A DNA stretch of 64,000 bases from Bradyrhizobium diazoefficiens (GCF_018129965.1 NZ_JAFCKW010000002.1:496001-560000); one strand, 5' to 3'; positions 36,233-44,802 are shown, counted from the first letter of the stretch. Notes: a model not told the origin generated them from the letters alone. Made by a program: numbers and translations.

Positions 36233-36934
36233 GTGTTTGAAGGCTTCTACAAGGTGAGGTTTCAGCTCGGCGACGCCGTCGGCCGGAGCGTGATGCATGC
36301 CGGCAACGGAAAGATGCTCGGCGGCAATTCGGCCTTCGCCCATATCGGCAGTTACGAGAAGACCGCAGGCGGCGTCGACATCGTCATCAAGACCGTGCGC
36401 CACAATCCCGACCCGGCCTATCGCGCGATGGCGGGCACCGACGACGCCACCTTGCTGGCGAAGGGGGTCGCCGACGGCGATCTCTATCATTTCAAGGGCG
36501 AACTCAAGGAGCTGCCGGGCGTCCCATTCCAGTCGGTGATGACGCCGATCACGGAGGAGGAGGTGCCGATCGCGGGCGGCGTCGGCGAGGCCGGCATTGC
36601 CGATGGCCTCTATTCCATCCATCTGCGGATGCTCGATGGCGTCGACGGCGGCCTCAGCGGCGTGATGCTGTTGAATGGCGGCCGCATCCTCGGCGGCGAC
36701 GCCTCGTTCTACTATCTCGGCAGCTACACCGCCGCGAACGGACGCTTGAAGGGCCAGCTCCTCAACCAGGAGCACACGCCGGCCAAGGACGATCCGATCT
36801 TCGGCGGGCATGAAGTCGGCATCGGCTTCTCCGGCACATATGATACGGAGCAGGCCTTGCTCGAGGCCACCGCGCTGGCCGGCAAGCGCAGCCTGCGCCT
36901 GACCGCCGCGCTCAAGCTGATGCAGCGCGCCTGA
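36233..36934 (+). CDS. Double-domain GrlR-like protein (paralogue 1)
   Basis: 233 residues with a GTG start at 36233 (FEGFYKVRFQLGDAVGRS); an upstream ATG at 36199 is out of frame. Two copies of the same unit are visible. The first has GKMLGGNSAFAHIGSYE near residue 26, the second GRILGGDASFYYLGSYT near 150, an offset of 124 residues. Each unit opens with a GLY/GFY phrase (FEGFYKVRF; IADGLYSIHL) and contains a G-x-S/T-G-x-Y pattern. This matches GrlR-family proteins, known in E. coli as repressors of the type III regulator GrlA. Here there are no type III genes in view. The second paralogue lies 3 kb downstream with the same layout. Molecular role unknown. Confidence 0.72.
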   Translation: MFEGFYKVRFQLGDAVGRSVMHAGNGKMLGGNSAFAHIGSYEKTAGGVDIVIKTVRHNPDPAYRAMAGTDDATLLAKGVADGDLYHFKGELKELPGVPFQSVMTPITEEEVPIAGGVGEAGIADGLYSIHLRMLDGVDGGLSGVMLLNGGRILGGDASFYYLGSYTAANGRLKGQLLNQEHTPAKDDPIFGGHEVGIGFSGTYDTEQALLEATALAGKRSLRLTAALKLMQRA

Positions 36935-36955
36935 TCGCCATCCCAGGAAACGCCC

Positions 36956-37639
36956 ATGGACAACATTCGCATGCTCTCGACGCTCGGCCTGATGGGGGCG
37001 ATGCGCAGCCTCTCCTCCGCCTTCGAGGGGGTGACGGGCATCCATGTCGATGCCGACTTTGCGCCGACGCTGGCGCTGCTCAAGCGCTTGCGCGACGGCG
37101 AGGCCGCCGACCTCGTCATCCTCACGCGCGAGGGGCTCGACGAGATGATCGGCGAGGGCCGCGTGGTCGCATCCAGCGCGGCGGATCTGGCGCGCTCCTA
37201 TGTCGGCCTCGCCGTGCGGGAAGGGCAGGCGCATCCCGACAACTCCAGCGAAGCCGCGCTGCGCAAGGCGCTGCTCGCGGCGCGCTCCGTCGCCTATTCG
37301 CGGCTTGGCGCGAGCGGGGTCTACTTCGCCCAGTTGATCCAGCGCTGGGGCATCGCGGCCGAGATCAATGCCAGGGCGACCATCGTCGAGCAGGGTTTCA
37401 CGGCGGAGCGGCTCGTCAGCGGTGAGGCGGACCTCGCCGTGCAACAGATCAGCGAGCTGAAGCAGGTTGGCGGCATCGAGGTGGTCGGGCCGATCCCGCT
37501 CGATCTGCAGACCCCGGCCGTGTTCTCCGCCGGCCTCATCGCCAACGCAAGGCATCCAGAGTCTGCCGGCCGGTTGCTGCGCTACCTGGCTTCGCGCGAG
37601 GTCGTTCCGGTTCTGCGCCAATCGGGACTCGAGCCTTGA
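36956..37639 (+). CDS. ModA-like solute-binding domain protein without signal peptide
   Basis: 227 residues from the ATG at 36956 (MDNIRMLSTLGLMGAMRSLS). The family II extracellular solute-binding fold is recognised by FEGVTGIHVDADFAPTLALL, DLVILTREGLDEMIGEGRVV, and the later TAERLVSGEADLAVQQISEL. It looks like the molybdate-binding ModA family. There is no signal peptide, so it may be a cytosolic sensor. It follows GrlR-like paralogue 1 by 21 bases and overlaps the next gene's region, so co-transcription is likely. The ligand is unknown. Confidence 0.78.
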   Translation: MDNIRMLSTLGLMGAMRSLSSAFEGVTGIHVDADFAPTLALLKRLRDGEAADLVILTREGLDEMIGEGRVVASSAADLARSYVGLAVREGQAHPDNSSEAALRKALLAARSVAYSRLGASGVYFAQLIQRWGIAAEINARATIVEQGFTAERLVSGEADLAVQQISELKQVGGIEVVGPIPLDLQTPAVFSAGLIANARHPESAGRLLRYLASREVVPVLRQSGLEP

Positions 37640-37665
37640 ATTTGTCCATGCGCGGACGCAACGTG

Positions 37666-38493
37666 ATGACCATGCGGACCTCTTTCCTTGCCATCCTCTT
37701 CGCGCTCGCCGCGCCGCTCGCGGCGCAGGCGCAGTCGGCCGACCTCGTCCTGTGCGACCGGCTCGCCGCCGATCCCAGCGACCCCGACAAGCCGGCTGAC
37801 GTGAAGGGCGTGGCGGAACTCGCCGCGAACGACGTCGCCACCGCGATCAAGTTCTGCAAGCAGGCCGCATCGTCGTCGCGGCGTGCGATGTTCGCGCTCG
37901 GCCGTGCCTATGCGGCCAACCGGCAGACGAGCGAGGCGCTCGCCGCCTGGCGCAAGGCCGCCGAAAAGGGCTCGAGCGCCGCGATGGTGGAGCTCGGCGT
38001 CGCCTACGGCACCGGCTCCGGCGTCGCGAAGGACGAGGCGCAGGCGCGAAAGCTGTTCGAGAAGGCGGCGCAGGCGGGCAATCCCCGCGGCGTCAGCAAT
38101 CTGGCCACGCTCGGCGGCAGCGGCGGCAACGCGCCCGCCGATCCCGCGCAGGCGCGCGCGCTGCTCGGCCGGGCCGCCGAGACCAATGCCGAGGCGCAGT
38201 ACCAGCTCGGCCTGATGCTCTCCGAAGGCAAGGGCGGCGCGCAGGACGATGTCGCAGCGCGCGCGCTGTTCGAGAAAGCGGCGGCGCAAAACCATCCCGG
38301 CGCGCTGGAGCGCATGGGCGCCTTTGCGCAGGACGGCCGCGGCGGCCCAAAGGACAAGGATGCCGCCAAGGCCTATTACGAGCGCGCCGCCGCGCTCGGC
38401 GACGAGGACGCCAAGAAGGCGCTGGATCGCATTCGCTGTCCCTATGCCATCAAGGACAAGGCGGGCAAGCTCGTCACCACGCTCTGCTTCTAG
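37666..38493 (+). CDS. Exported Sel1-repeat protein
   Basis: About 275 residues if begun at the ATG at 37666 (MTMRTSFLAILFALAAPLAA); an ATG at 37648 is a possible alternative. The signal peptide ends near AAQAQ. The mature part holds four or five Sel1-like TPR repeats of about 36 residues, such as AMFALGRAYAANRQTSEALA, AMVELGVAYGTGSGVAKDEA, AQYQLGLMLSEGKGGAQDDV and ALERMGAFAQDGRGGPKDKD. These scaffold protein-protein contacts in the envelope. The first start considered would overlap the previous stop by three bases. Function unknown. Confidence 0.83.
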   Translation: MTMRTSFLAILFALAAPLAAQAQSADLVLCDRLAADPSDPDKPADVKGVAELAANDVATAIKFCKQAASSSRRAMFALGRAYAANRQTSEALAAWRKAAEKGSSAAMVELGVAYGTGSGVAKDEAQARKLFEKAAQAGNPRGVSNLATLGGSGGNAPADPAQARALLGRAAETNAEAQYQLGLMLSEGKGGAQDDVAARALFEKAAAQNHPGALERMGAFAQDGRGGPKDKDAAKAYYERAAALGDEDAKKALDRIRCPYAIKDKAGKLVTTLCF

Positions 38494-38595
38494 CCATTGC
38501 GCCTGCTCAGGGCGTTGCAATGCCCGCCTTGATCGAGCGCAAGCCCGCCTGATCGCGCCGTCCTACACTCCATTCGCTGGGAATGGAGACTTGCA

Positions 38596-39063
38596 ATGAA
38601 GCTTCACGGGTGGATGCTGGCGCTGGCCGGTTTGGGAGCGGCGACTGCCGTGGCGGCGCAGGACCTGAAGACGCCATCCTCGGACCAGTACGTGCCGCGC
38701 CTCGGCGACATCATGGGCGCCGCGCAGACGCGGCACCAGAAGCTCTGGCTGGCGGGCAAGGCGCAGAACTGGGATCTGGCCGCCTTCGAGCTGCGCCAGC
38801 TCAAGGCGAGCCTGGTCGAGGCCGCCGTGTTCTATTCCGGCATTCCCATCGGCAATGTCGCGACGCTGGAGCCGTCGCTGCAAGCCGTGTCCGACGCGAT
38901 CGATGCGAAGGATGGCCGCAAATTCGCCAAGGGCCTCGGCGATCTGACCGACGGCTGCAATGCCTGCCACCGGTCGCTGCAGCGCGGCTTCGTCGTCATC
39001 AAGGTTCCCGGCGAGCTACAGCCGTTCGCCAACCAGCAGTTTGCGCCGGCCGGCAAGCCGTGA
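38596..39063 (+). CDS. Periplasmic monohaem cytochrome c-type protein
   Basis: 155 residues from the ATG at 38596 (MKLHGWMLALAGLGAATAVA). A signal peptide ends near AVAAQ. A single haem-attachment motif CNACH lies near residue 119, followed by RSLQRGF and a short tail. The preceding part is helical, as in the cytochrome c' type, which has its CxxCH near the C-terminus; the class is not certain. It should be an electron carrier or ligand sensor in the periplasm. Confidence 0.78.
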   Translation: MKLHGWMLALAGLGAATAVAAQDLKTPSSDQYVPRLGDIMGAAQTRHQKLWLAGKAQNWDLAAFELRQLKASLVEAAVFYSGIPIGNVATLEPSLQAVSDAIDAKDGRKFAKGLGDLTDGCNACHRSLQRGFVVIKVPGELQPFANQQFAPAGKP

Positions 39064-39090
39064 CGACCGCACGCGGGCAAAAGTTCGAAA

Positions 39091-39190
39091 ACAACCCCAT
39101 GCACAGTAGCCGGGCCGCCGAAGTCCGGGTTTCGTATTTTACGAAATATCGCTTGACCCGTCGGGCAATACAGGGGCATGATGCCATCAT
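39091..39190. repeat. Bradyrhizobium-type promoter-like repeat upstream of the second GrlR-like gene
   Basis: The stretch contains CAACCCCATGCACAGTAG near its start and TTGACCCGTCGGGCAATACA with GCATGATGCCATCATGG near its end. I recall these phrases from many Bradyrhizobium intergenic regions. It includes a perfect palindrome TTTCGTA-TTT-TACGAAA (39130-39146) and, 6 bases later, TTGACC (39153-39158) with a CATGAT 18 bases further on, a promoter-like pair. It may drive the GrlR-like paralogue 2. Confidence 0.55.
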
Positions 39191-39299
39191 GGAATTTCTG
39201 GCTTTCGCCTATGCCCCTGCGCGGAAAAGCCGGATGGCCCTGATGCGGCGAGGGTGCTAGGTAGCCGTCAATTCCCAGGGTGGTTACGGGTCGATTGCG

Positions 39300-40004
39300 T
39301 TGCTGAACGGGCTCTACAAGGTTGAATACGGCATCCATGACGGCTTCGGCCGCAGCATCATGTGCCTGCACGACGGCAAGATGCTCGGCGGCAATTCGGC
39401 GTTCGCCCATCTCGGCACGTATCAGGAGCAGGACGGCGAGATAGTCGCCGAAGTCATCACCGAACGGCACAACGACGATCCCCACTTCAAGCCGTTGATG
39501 GGCGCCGATGTCGCCACGATCGGCGCACGCGGCAGGCTTGCCGGCAACCAGATCCGCCTCGAGGGCAGCGCGGACACCATGCCGGGCGGCAAGTTCTGGG
39601 CAATCCTCACGCGGCTCGATGACCGCGCTCTGCCGCTCCGCGGGACGACCGGGCCAGGCGGCATCGCCAATGGGCTCTACGGGATGAGCCTGCGCGCGCT
39701 CGACGGTGTCGATGCCGGGCTCTCCGGCGTGATGCTGCTGATCGACGGCCGCATCCTCGGCGGCGATGCGTTCTTCTACTATCTCGGCTCATATTCCTCC
39801 GCCGACGGCCGCTGGAAGGGCGAGATGCTCAACCAGGAGCACACGCCGGCTAAGGGCGAGAACCCCGTGTTCGGTGGCTATGAGGTCGGGATCGGTTTCT
39901 CCGGGACCTGCACGGAGGCCAGTGGCGAACTCGAAGGCATCGCGCTCGCCGGCAAGCGCAGCCTGCGGCTGGCAGCGTCGCTGAAGCTGATGCGACGGGC
40001 GTGA
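39300..40004 (+). CDS. Double-domain GrlR-like protein (paralogue 2)
   Basis: 234 residues with a TTG start at 39300 (LNGLYKVEYGIHDGFGRS), corresponding exactly to the GTG start of paralogue 1. It has the same two units: GKMLGGNSAFAHLGTYQ near residue 26 and GRILGGDAFFYYLGSYS near 150. Both ends also match paralogue 1 (AGKRSLRLAASLKLMRRA against AGKRSLRLTAALKLMQRA). The conserved segments include LLNQEHTPAK-like MLNQEHTPAK. The start codon choice is inferred from this alignment; no strong ribosome site is present. No secretion genes are nearby. Role unknown. Confidence 0.72.
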   Translation: MLNGLYKVEYGIHDGFGRSIMCLHDGKMLGGNSAFAHLGTYQEQDGEIVAEVITERHNDDPHFKPLMGADVATIGARGRLAGNQIRLEGSADTMPGGKFWAILTRLDDRALPLRGTTGPGGIANGLYGMSLRALDGVDAGLSGVMLLIDGRILGGDAFFYYLGSYSSADGRWKGEMLNQEHTPAKGENPVFGGYEVGIGFSGTCTEASGELEGIALAGKRSLRLAASLKLMRRA

Positions 40005-40150
40005 GGCGTCAACTCGCAAGGACGGGATATCCGTTTCTCACCCGCGGAGCGTCCTTCGTAATATCGGCATGTGACGCAGGCTGACGTTGCCGACCGCCTG
40101 GCATGGACCGCGCGTGACACAGACAGACCATGGCTGCCACCTGGAACGCG

Positions 40151-41122
40151 CTAGCGCTGCTTGTCCAGGGACGAAGCCACGATCTTGCCCCAGCGAGGAA
40201 CTTCGGCTTTGACAAATTCACCGAGAAACTCCGGGCTCCGGCGCGCAGAGTTCGGGATCACCAATCCCATCTCGGCCAGCCTCCTGCGCGTCGTCGGATC
40301 GTCCAGTGCCTTGTTCAAGGCATCGTTCAGCTTGGCGAGCGTTGCCGGCGGCAAGCCCTTCGGTGCAAAAAGCGCGTTCCATGTCGAGACGACAAACTGT
40401 GGAAGTCCGCCCTCGATGGTGGTCGGAAGGTCGGGCAGGATGTCTGCGCGCTGCGGGCTTGCGATGGCGATTGCCTTCAATGTCCCGCTCTGGATCTGAG
40501 CAATGGCGCCACTCAGCGAAATGCAGCTGAAGTCGACCTGGCCGCCAATCAGATCGTTCATGGCAGGCGCCCCTCCGCGATAGGGAACGCGACCGGTTTG
40601 CACGCCGAGCAGCGACTGCAGCAGCGTGCAAAACAGATAGGTGGGGGCGCCGACGCCGACATGGGCCTCATTGACCTTGTCTGCGTTGGCCCTGAGATAG
40701 GCGGAAAACTCCGCGAGATTGTTGGCGGGGAAGTCCTTTCGGGTGACGATGATTGCAGGCACTTCCGCGGCAAGACCAATTGGCGTGAAGTCGCTGATCG
40801 GGTCGTATTTGAGGTCCGGATACTGGGCGGGAGCGGCGCCGTGGGTGCCCATATTGCCCATGATGATGGTGTAGCCATCCGCAGCAGCCCGGGCTGCGCG
40901 CGTCGAGGCCGTCGTCCCCGCCGCACCGGGCTCATTGTCGACAATGACGGGCTGACCAAGCGATTTCGACATGTGCTCGGCCAGAATGCGGGACAAGGTA
41001 TCGTTTGATCCCCCGGCAGCATAGGGCACGATCAGCGTGATGGTCTTGGACGGGAAGTCGGCGCACGATGCGCTCGGGACGACGGCAAAACTTGCGAAGA
41101 TGAGCACGAGAAGGCGGATCAT
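40151..41122 (-). CDS. Bug-type receptor of a tripartite tricarboxylate transporter
   Basis: 323 residues from the ATG at 41122, with a signal peptide (MIRLLVLIFASFAVVPSASC). The Bug fold is recognised by ITLIVPYAAGGSNDTLSRIL, EHMSKSLGQPVIVDNEPGAA, VPYRGGAPAMNDLIGGQVDF and LPDLPTTIEGGLPQF. Such receptors bind carboxylates in the periplasm and pass them to TctAB-type permeases, which are not in the window. It diverges from a LysR regulator with 100 bases between start codons. A carboxylate or aromatic acid ligand is likely. Confidence 0.9.
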   Translation of the reverse strand: MIRLLVLIFASFAVVPSASCADFPSKTITLIVPYAAGGSNDTLSRILAEHMSKSLGQPVIVDNEPGAAGTTASTRAARAAADGYTIIMGNMGTHGAAPAQYPDLKYDPISDFTPIGLAAEVPAIIVTRKDFPANNLAEFSAYLRANADKVNEAHVGVGAPTYLFCTLLQSLLGVQTGRVPYRGGAPAMNDLIGGQVDFSCISLSGAIAQIQSGTLKAIAIASPQRADILPDLPTTIEGGLPQFVVSTWNALFAPKGLPPATLAKLNDALNKALDDPTTRRRLAEMGLVIPNSARRSPEFLGEFVKAEVPRWGKIVASSLDKQR

Positions 41123-41191
41123 GTGACTTCCCCCTGCTGGTCCTGTCCTCGAGAAACTATCTGCGGCGAAAGCGTTCGACTATGATGTGAA

Positions 41192-41220
41192 ATGACAAAC
41201 GTCATACCTGCGGAGGTATG
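41192..41220. promoter_or_regulatory. Two overlapping palindromes between the Bug receptor and LysR genes
   Basis: ATGAC-AAAC-GTCAT (41192-41205) overlaps CATACCT-GCGG-AGGTATG (41203-41220) by three bases. Both inverted repeats are perfect. The second ends two bases before the LysR TTG start and includes its ribosome site (GGAGG). LysR-type sites typically have T-N11-A inside an inverted repeat; the second repeat has T-N12-A. A feedback operator is the natural reading. Confidence 0.6.
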
Positions 41221-41222
41221 CC

Positions 41223-42146
41223 TTGGAATTGCGCCAGCTACGCTATTTCATTGCGGTTGCAGAGGAGGGCCACATTACCCGTGCCGCGGACAGGCTCGGC
41301 ATTCAGCAACCCCCGCTCAGCCGGCTGATCAAGGCCCTGGAGAATGACCTCGACGTGCGGCTGTTCGTGCGCAAACCCCGCGGCGTCGAACTGACCGAGG
41401 CTGGCCTTGCCTTCTACCGCGAGGCGACCCAGTTGATCGCCAGTGTGGACAATGCCGTCGAGACGACAAGGAGTACGGCTCGGGGCGAGAGGGGACGCAT
41501 TTGCGTCGGCGTCAGCCCGACGGGTCCATTCGTTCCTTTTGTGCCTGAGGTCATTCGCACGTTTCGACGCACCTTCCCGAACGTGAACCTGTCACTGGAA
41601 GAGCGCCTCAGCAGCGAACTCGTTGAGTTGGTGCGCAACGGGCGGATCGACGTTGCGCTTTTGTGGACCCCACGTGCCGAGGGACTGGCCAGCTTTCCCC
41701 TGGTGGACGATCCGTTGGTCGTCGCACTTCCGTCCGAGCATCCCTTGGCGCAATCCAGCGACAAGGCAATTTCCGTCAAGGCTCTCGCTGGAGAAACCTT
41801 CATCGTGTATGGACGCAAGGACGGTTTCGGATTGTATGCGGCGACCATCGTTGCTTGTCGCACCGCAGGATTCAGTCCCAGATTCGGCCAGGAGTCCGCG
41901 CGTCTGGCTTCAGCCTTGAATCTTGTCGCGGTCGGATTGGGCGTTTTCTTCGTTCCATCCTCGGTGCAACGGATCGACATGCAGGGTGTGACGTACAAGC
42001 TGCTGAAGGGACCCAATGCCCCGAGGTCCACACTCAATATCGTCTGCCGAAGAAACGAGTTATCGACCGTGGTGAACAATTTCGTCGGAATGGCCAGAAA
42101 GGCCGCGCGGCAGCGGGGCCGGCTTCCTGCCAAACCGGATAGCTAG
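41223..42146 (+). CDS. LysR-family transcriptional regulator
   Basis: 307 residues with a TTG start at 41223 after GGAGG; the nearby ATG at 41218 is out of frame. The winged-helix N-terminus is MELRQLRYFIAVAEEGHITR with RAADRLGIQQPPLSRLIKAL. The effector domain follows (GERGRICVGVSPTGPFVPF, then VVALPSEHPLAQSSDKAISV). It diverges from the Bug receptor, and two palindromes lie at its own start, so autoregulation and control of the receptor are likely. The effector is unknown. Confidence 0.93.
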   Translation: MELRQLRYFIAVAEEGHITRAADRLGIQQPPLSRLIKALENDLDVRLFVRKPRGVELTEAGLAFYREATQLIASVDNAVETTRSTARGERGRICVGVSPTGPFVPFVPEVIRTFRRTFPNVNLSLEERLSSELVELVRNGRIDVALLWTPRAEGLASFPLVDDPLVVALPSEHPLAQSSDKAISVKALAGETFIVYGRKDGFGLYAATIVACRTAGFSPRFGQESARLASALNLVAVGLGVFFVPSSVQRIDMQGVTYKLLKGPNAPRSTLNIVCRRNELSTVVNNFVGMARKAARQRGRLPAKPDS

Positions 42147-42347
42147 AGCGGCGGACTCGAGCGCGTCGACCGAAACTTCATCGCTCCAGCTTTGCTGTCT
42201 TTGGCTTTGCCGTCCGAAAGCGATGCGCAGTCGGGTCTTCCGCAGGTCGGGTTGGGTCAGACCCGAACGTGCGTGTTGCTCTGGCGCTCACAGCAAGACT
42301 GGGAAATGCGCATGCATTTCCCGGTCGATCGTCAGTTCGCCGAAAGA

Positions 42348-43559
42348 TCAGGACTTCTTCATCAGCGGACACTTGCTTTGATCGCGTGGAATGTTGGCGT
42401 CTTCGGCAGAAATGGTCGAGACGACATTGTAGAAGTCCCATGGTCCCTTGGACTCCTCGAGCGTCTTGGCGTGCAGCAGATAGTAGTCGTGGATGTGCAT
42501 ACCGTCCTCGCGGACATAGCCATTCTCGGAAAAGAAATCCTTCACCGGCAGCGAACGGAATTTCGCCAGAACGGCGGCGGTGTCGAGCGTTCCGGCGGCT
42601 TCGACGGCCTTCAGATAGTGCAGGGTGGCCGAGTACATGCCGGCCTGAACCATCGTCGGCATGCGGCCGACCTTGTCGAAGAACCGCTTGCCGAAGTCGC
42701 GCGAGGCGTCGTTGCGATTCCAGTAGAAGGCTTCCGACGTGTACAGACCCTGCATGTTCTTCAGACCGACCGACTTGGCGTCGGTGATCTGGAACAGCAG
42801 CGCCGCCACCTTCATTTTGCTCTTGAGGCCGAGCAGACCGAATTCGTGCGCCTGCATCAGCGAGTTGGAGGTGTCTCCGCTGGCATTGGCCAGCGCCAGC
42901 ACGTTGGCGCCGGAGCTCTGGGCCTGCAGCAGGAACGAGGAGAAGTCGCTGGTGTTGAAGGGGTGGCGGACCGAGCCGACGACCTTGCCGCCGTTCGCCT
43001 TGACCACGGCCGACGCGTCGGCCTCGAAGGCGTGGCCGAAGGCATAATCGGCCGTCAGGAAGAACCATTCATTGCCGCCCTGGCCGATCAGCGCCTTCGC
43101 CGTACTCCGCGCCAGCGTCGCGGTGTTATAGGTCCACTGGAAGCTGTTGGGGGAGCACTTCTCGTTGGTGATCGTCGAGGCGCCGGCCGACGACACGATC
43201 ATGATCTTGTTCTTGTCGCGGACCAGATCGGCCAGCGCGAGGGCGACCGCCGAGTTACCGATGTCGAGAATGACGTCGACGTTGTCCGTGTCGATCCAGC
43301 GCCGCGCGATGCCCGAGGCGATGTCCGTCTTGTTCTGGTGATCGGCGAACACCAGTTCGATCGGCTGGCCCAGCAGCTTGCCGCCGAAATCGGCGATCGC
43401 CATCTTGGCGACCTCAACTGCGGCAGGTCCCGCGGCATCCGCGTATTGCCCCGACTGGTCGTTGAGCACGCCGAGCTTGACGGGCTTCGATGCGGGCGCC
43501 TGTGCGTGAGCCGAAGCCAGGCTCAGGACGGTGGCCAACACTGCCAGCATAGTCTTCAT
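42348..43559 (-). CDS. Liv-type ABC transporter substrate-binding protein
   Basis: 403 residues from the ATG at 43559 (MKTMLAVLATVLSLASAHAQ), which has GGGAGG at eight bases; an ATG six bases upstream is too close to that site. The mature part is a type I periplasmic binding protein of the branched-chain amino acid class (VKLGVLNDQSGQYADAAGPA, GGNEWFFLTADYAFGHAFEA, GYVREDGMHIHDYYLLHAKT). It lacks its permease and ATPase here. It is the last gene of the IclR-linked operon and probably captures the compound the operon breaks down. Confidence 0.88.
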   Translation of the reverse strand: MKTMLAVLATVLSLASAHAQAPASKPVKLGVLNDQSGQYADAAGPAAVEVAKMAIADFGGKLLGQPIELVFADHQNKTDIASGIARRWIDTDNVDVILDIGNSAVALALADLVRDKNKIMIVSSAGASTITNEKCSPNSFQWTYNTATLARSTAKALIGQGGNEWFFLTADYAFGHAFEADASAVVKANGGKVVGSVRHPFNTSDFSSFLLQAQSSGANVLALANASGDTSNSLMQAHEFGLLGLKSKMKVAALLFQITDAKSVGLKNMQGLYTSEAFYWNRNDASRDFGKRFFDKVGRMPTMVQAGMYSATLHYLKAVEAAGTLDTAAVLAKFRSLPVKDFFSENGYVREDGMHIHDYYLLHAKTLEESKGPWDFYNVVSTISAEDANIPRDQSKCPLMKKS

Positions 43560-43629
43560 GGTCATAACCTCCCGTTGATTTTTGTTGATTGTCGAAGTGT
43601 CGATCGCTGTCGTGGTACGACCGACAGGT

Positions 43630-44802
43630 CTATTCGGCGGCGTCGCGGTAGCGCTCCAGCCCGTCCAGGCTTTCGCCATTGGCGCGCAGCGCCGCGCCCC
43701 ATTTGGCGAGCCACCAGCCATATTGTTCGGGCCAATTCTCGAAATTGCCGGTCAGGCCGAAATGCTCCGCGGCGTGGAGCGCCCAGAACGGATTGAACAG
43801 CATCTGGCGGGCGATGAAGATGAGATCTGCGCGGCCGTCCTGCAGGATCTTCTCGGCGAAATCGGGCGTGCGGATCATGCCGACGGCGCCGGTCGCAATG
43901 CCGGCCTCGTGGCGAATGCGTTCGGCGAACGGCACCTGATAGCCCGGGCCGCGACCGAGATTGGCATTGGTTGATCCCGCGCGAAGATTGCCGCCGGTCG
44001 AGCAGTCGACGAGATCAACTCCCAGTTCCTTCAGCTTGCGGGAGAAGACGACGCTGTCCTCGATCTCCCAGCCACCGTCGATCCAGTCCGTGGCCGAGAT
44101 GCGCACGAACAGCGGCGTCGACGAGGGCAAGGCGGCGCGCACGGCGCGCGTTACCTCGAGCGGGAACCGCATCCGGTTCTCGAGGCTGCCGCCATATTCG
44201 TCGGTGCGGAAATTAGCGAGCGGCGACAGGAAGGATTGCAGGAGATAGCCATGCGCCATGTGGAGCTCGATAACGTCGAAACCTGCGAGCACGGCCCGGC
44301 GCGTCGTCGCGACGAACGCATCGCGCACGCCGGTGAGCCCGTCCTTGCTGAGCGGAATGGGCGTCTGGAAGCCGTCGGAGAATGCGACATCCGATGGCCC
44401 CGTGGGCACCCAGCTTTCCTCGCCCATTTCGAGGTCGCGGTCGGTCAGATGGCTGTTGCCCCGGAACGCGCGCTGCTGGCTGGATTTCCGCCCGCCGTGA
44501 TTGATCTGGATTGCAGCCTTCGCGCCATGCGATTTGATGACGTGAACGATCTGGCGCATGCCGTCGATCTGGCCGTCCTCCCAAAGGCCGGGATCGCCGT
44601 TGGTGATGCGTCCCTTGCGGCTGACGGAGGTCTGCTCGACGAAGACGAGCCCGGCGCCGCCCATGGCGAACTTGCCGTAGTGAACCAGGTGAAACGGCGT
44701 GATGTAGCCGTTGTCGGCCGAGTACATCCCCATCGGCGACACGACGATCCGGTTGGCGAGTTCTACGCCACGGAATGCGATGCTTTCAAACAGCTTGACC
44801 AT
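43630..44802 (-). CDS. Old Yellow Enzyme-type NADH:flavin oxidoreductase with altered active site
   Basis: 390 residues from the ATG at 44802 (MVKLFESIAFRGVELANRIV); an ATG six bases upstream is possible. The TIM-barrel flavoenzyme resembles YqjM: RITNGDPGLWEDGQIDG, QINHGGRKSSQQRAF, HMAHGYLLQSFLSPLANFRT (His pair and Tyr), and the phosphate site GAVGMIRTPDFAEKIL. The conserved Cys of the YqjM-type loop (SPMCMYSS) is replaced by Gly25 (SPMGMYSA). This Cys tunes flavin redox potential in YqjM. Electron-poor alkenes are the usual substrates. It lies between a CoA transferase and a Liv receptor in one operon. Confidence 0.9.
   Translation of the reverse strand: MVKLFESIAFRGVELANRIVVSPMGMYSADNGYITPFHLVHYGKFAMGGAGLVFVEQTSVSRKGRITNGDPGLWEDGQIDGMRQIVHVIKSHGAKAAIQINHGGRKSSQQRAFRGNSHLTDRDLEMGEESWVPTGPSDVAFSDGFQTPIPLSKDGLTGVRDAFVATTRRAVLAGFDVIELHMAHGYLLQSFLSPLANFRTDEYGGSLENRMRFPLEVTRAVRAALPSSTPLFVRISATDWIDGGWEIEDSVVFSRKLKELGVDLVDCSTGGNLRAGSTNANLGRGPGYQVPFAERIRHEAGIATGAVGMIRTPDFAEKILQDGRADLIFIARQMLFNPFWALHAAEHFGLTGNFENWPEQYGWWLAKWGAALRANGESLDGLERYRDAAE

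Noticed and set aside
36233..40004. Type III secretion island around the GrlR-like genes
   Set aside because: No secretion, effector or regulator gene of that system is present in the window.
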